A stretch of DNA of 64,000 bases from Halobaculum saliterrae (GTDB lineage Archaea > Halobacteriota > Halobacteria > Halobacteriales > Haloferacaceae): positions 62,001-126,000 of the forward strand of contig NZ_WUUS01000009.1 in NCBI RefSeq assembly GCF_009831625.1, in the 5' to 3' direction. Below are positions 63,925 to 64,000 of the stretch, in pieces; position 1 is the first letter of the stretch; each line of letters begins with the position of its first letter. Both the position numbers and the translations under genes were made by a program. The notes under the pieces were generated by a model. It had not been told where the DNA came from. It made no database searches and saw nothing but the letters and a program-made list of their open reading frames with translations.

Positions 63925-64000
63925 CTACGAGACGACGTGCTCGGTGTCGTAGGACCCCAGCACGCGGACCCAGCCGTCGTCGACGATCGCCGCCACGTCG
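63925..64000 (-). CDS. C-terminal end of a gene running off the right edge
   Basis: On the minus strand a frame enters from the edge and reads 'DVAAIVDDGWVRVLGSYDTE' to a TAG at 63925-63927. The 24 visible residues have haloarchaeal composition. Family cannot be determined. The 250 bp between it and the second hsp20 gene contain no other gene. Confidence 0.5.
   Translation of the reverse strand, partial: DVAAIVDDGWVRVLGSYDTEHVVS

Noticed and set aside
1-64000. CRISPR arrays, rRNA genes and intact insertion sequences
   Set aside because: Searched by eye for regularly spaced repeats, rRNA core motifs and transposase genes with inverted ends; none seen.

Overview
The window comes from a halophilic archaeon (class Halobacteria). 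Coding DNA is very GC-rich, predicted proteins are strongly acidic (Asp/Glu-rich, Lys-poor), start codons often lie about 25-30 bp below archaeal TATA boxes with no leader, and the core genes are archaeal: diphthamide-type EF-2, EF-1A, uS10, a group II thermosome, archaeal SepF, FAU-1 ribonuclease and a geranylgeranyl reductase. I cannot name the genus from sequence alone.

Layout. 1-5.2 kb: end of the str-type translation cluster (EF-2, EF-1A, uS10), with an ACT-domain protein and homoserine dehydrogenase inserted as a coupled pair. 5.2-6.0 kb: a rhomboid protease and tRNA-Ala(CGC). 6.0-15.5 kb: accessory region next to the tRNA. It holds a chain of tiny GTGA-linked ORFs ending in a broken nuclease-like gene, an AT-rich membrane-protein gene, a decayed tyrosine integrase, a divergent GCS2-family ligase, a remnant of a Bat-type regulator, a tandem winged-helix regulator and a 1463-residue PAS/GAF/HTH regulator. 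15.5-18.8 kb: a repeat-built surface protein with a PGF-CTERM anchor. 19.2-28.4 kb: a membrane-protein pair, trehalose synthesis (otsA-otsB), a receiver/PAS histidine kinase, a HAD phosphatase and a GT-B glycosyltransferase with an unusual basic tail.

28.5-46.6 kb: mostly housekeeping genes mixed with small haloarchaeal proteins: RNase R, a PUA protein, DUF1028, SepF, PrsW, FAU-1, an acetyltransferase, a NifU-like protein, LVIVD and BNR propellers, a ROK kinase, UspA, a double zinc-ribbon acidic protein, YgfZ and a GGR-family reductase. 46.6-64 kb: UvrA, a Tat-exported Ntn acylase, the thermosome, alanine dehydrogenase, LeuRS, and HisH between two Hsp20 genes. The right edge cuts another gene on the minus strand.

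Most genes sit alone or in pairs. Tight ATGA/GTGA or one-base overlaps point to coupled translation for ACT-hom, the micro-ORF chain, the membrane pair at 19.2-20.4 kb, otsA-otsB, the small ORF with FAU-1, and the acylase with its membrane partner. The most unusual material is the accessory region at 6.1-9.2 kb. All family assignments were made by reading motifs; no database search was run.
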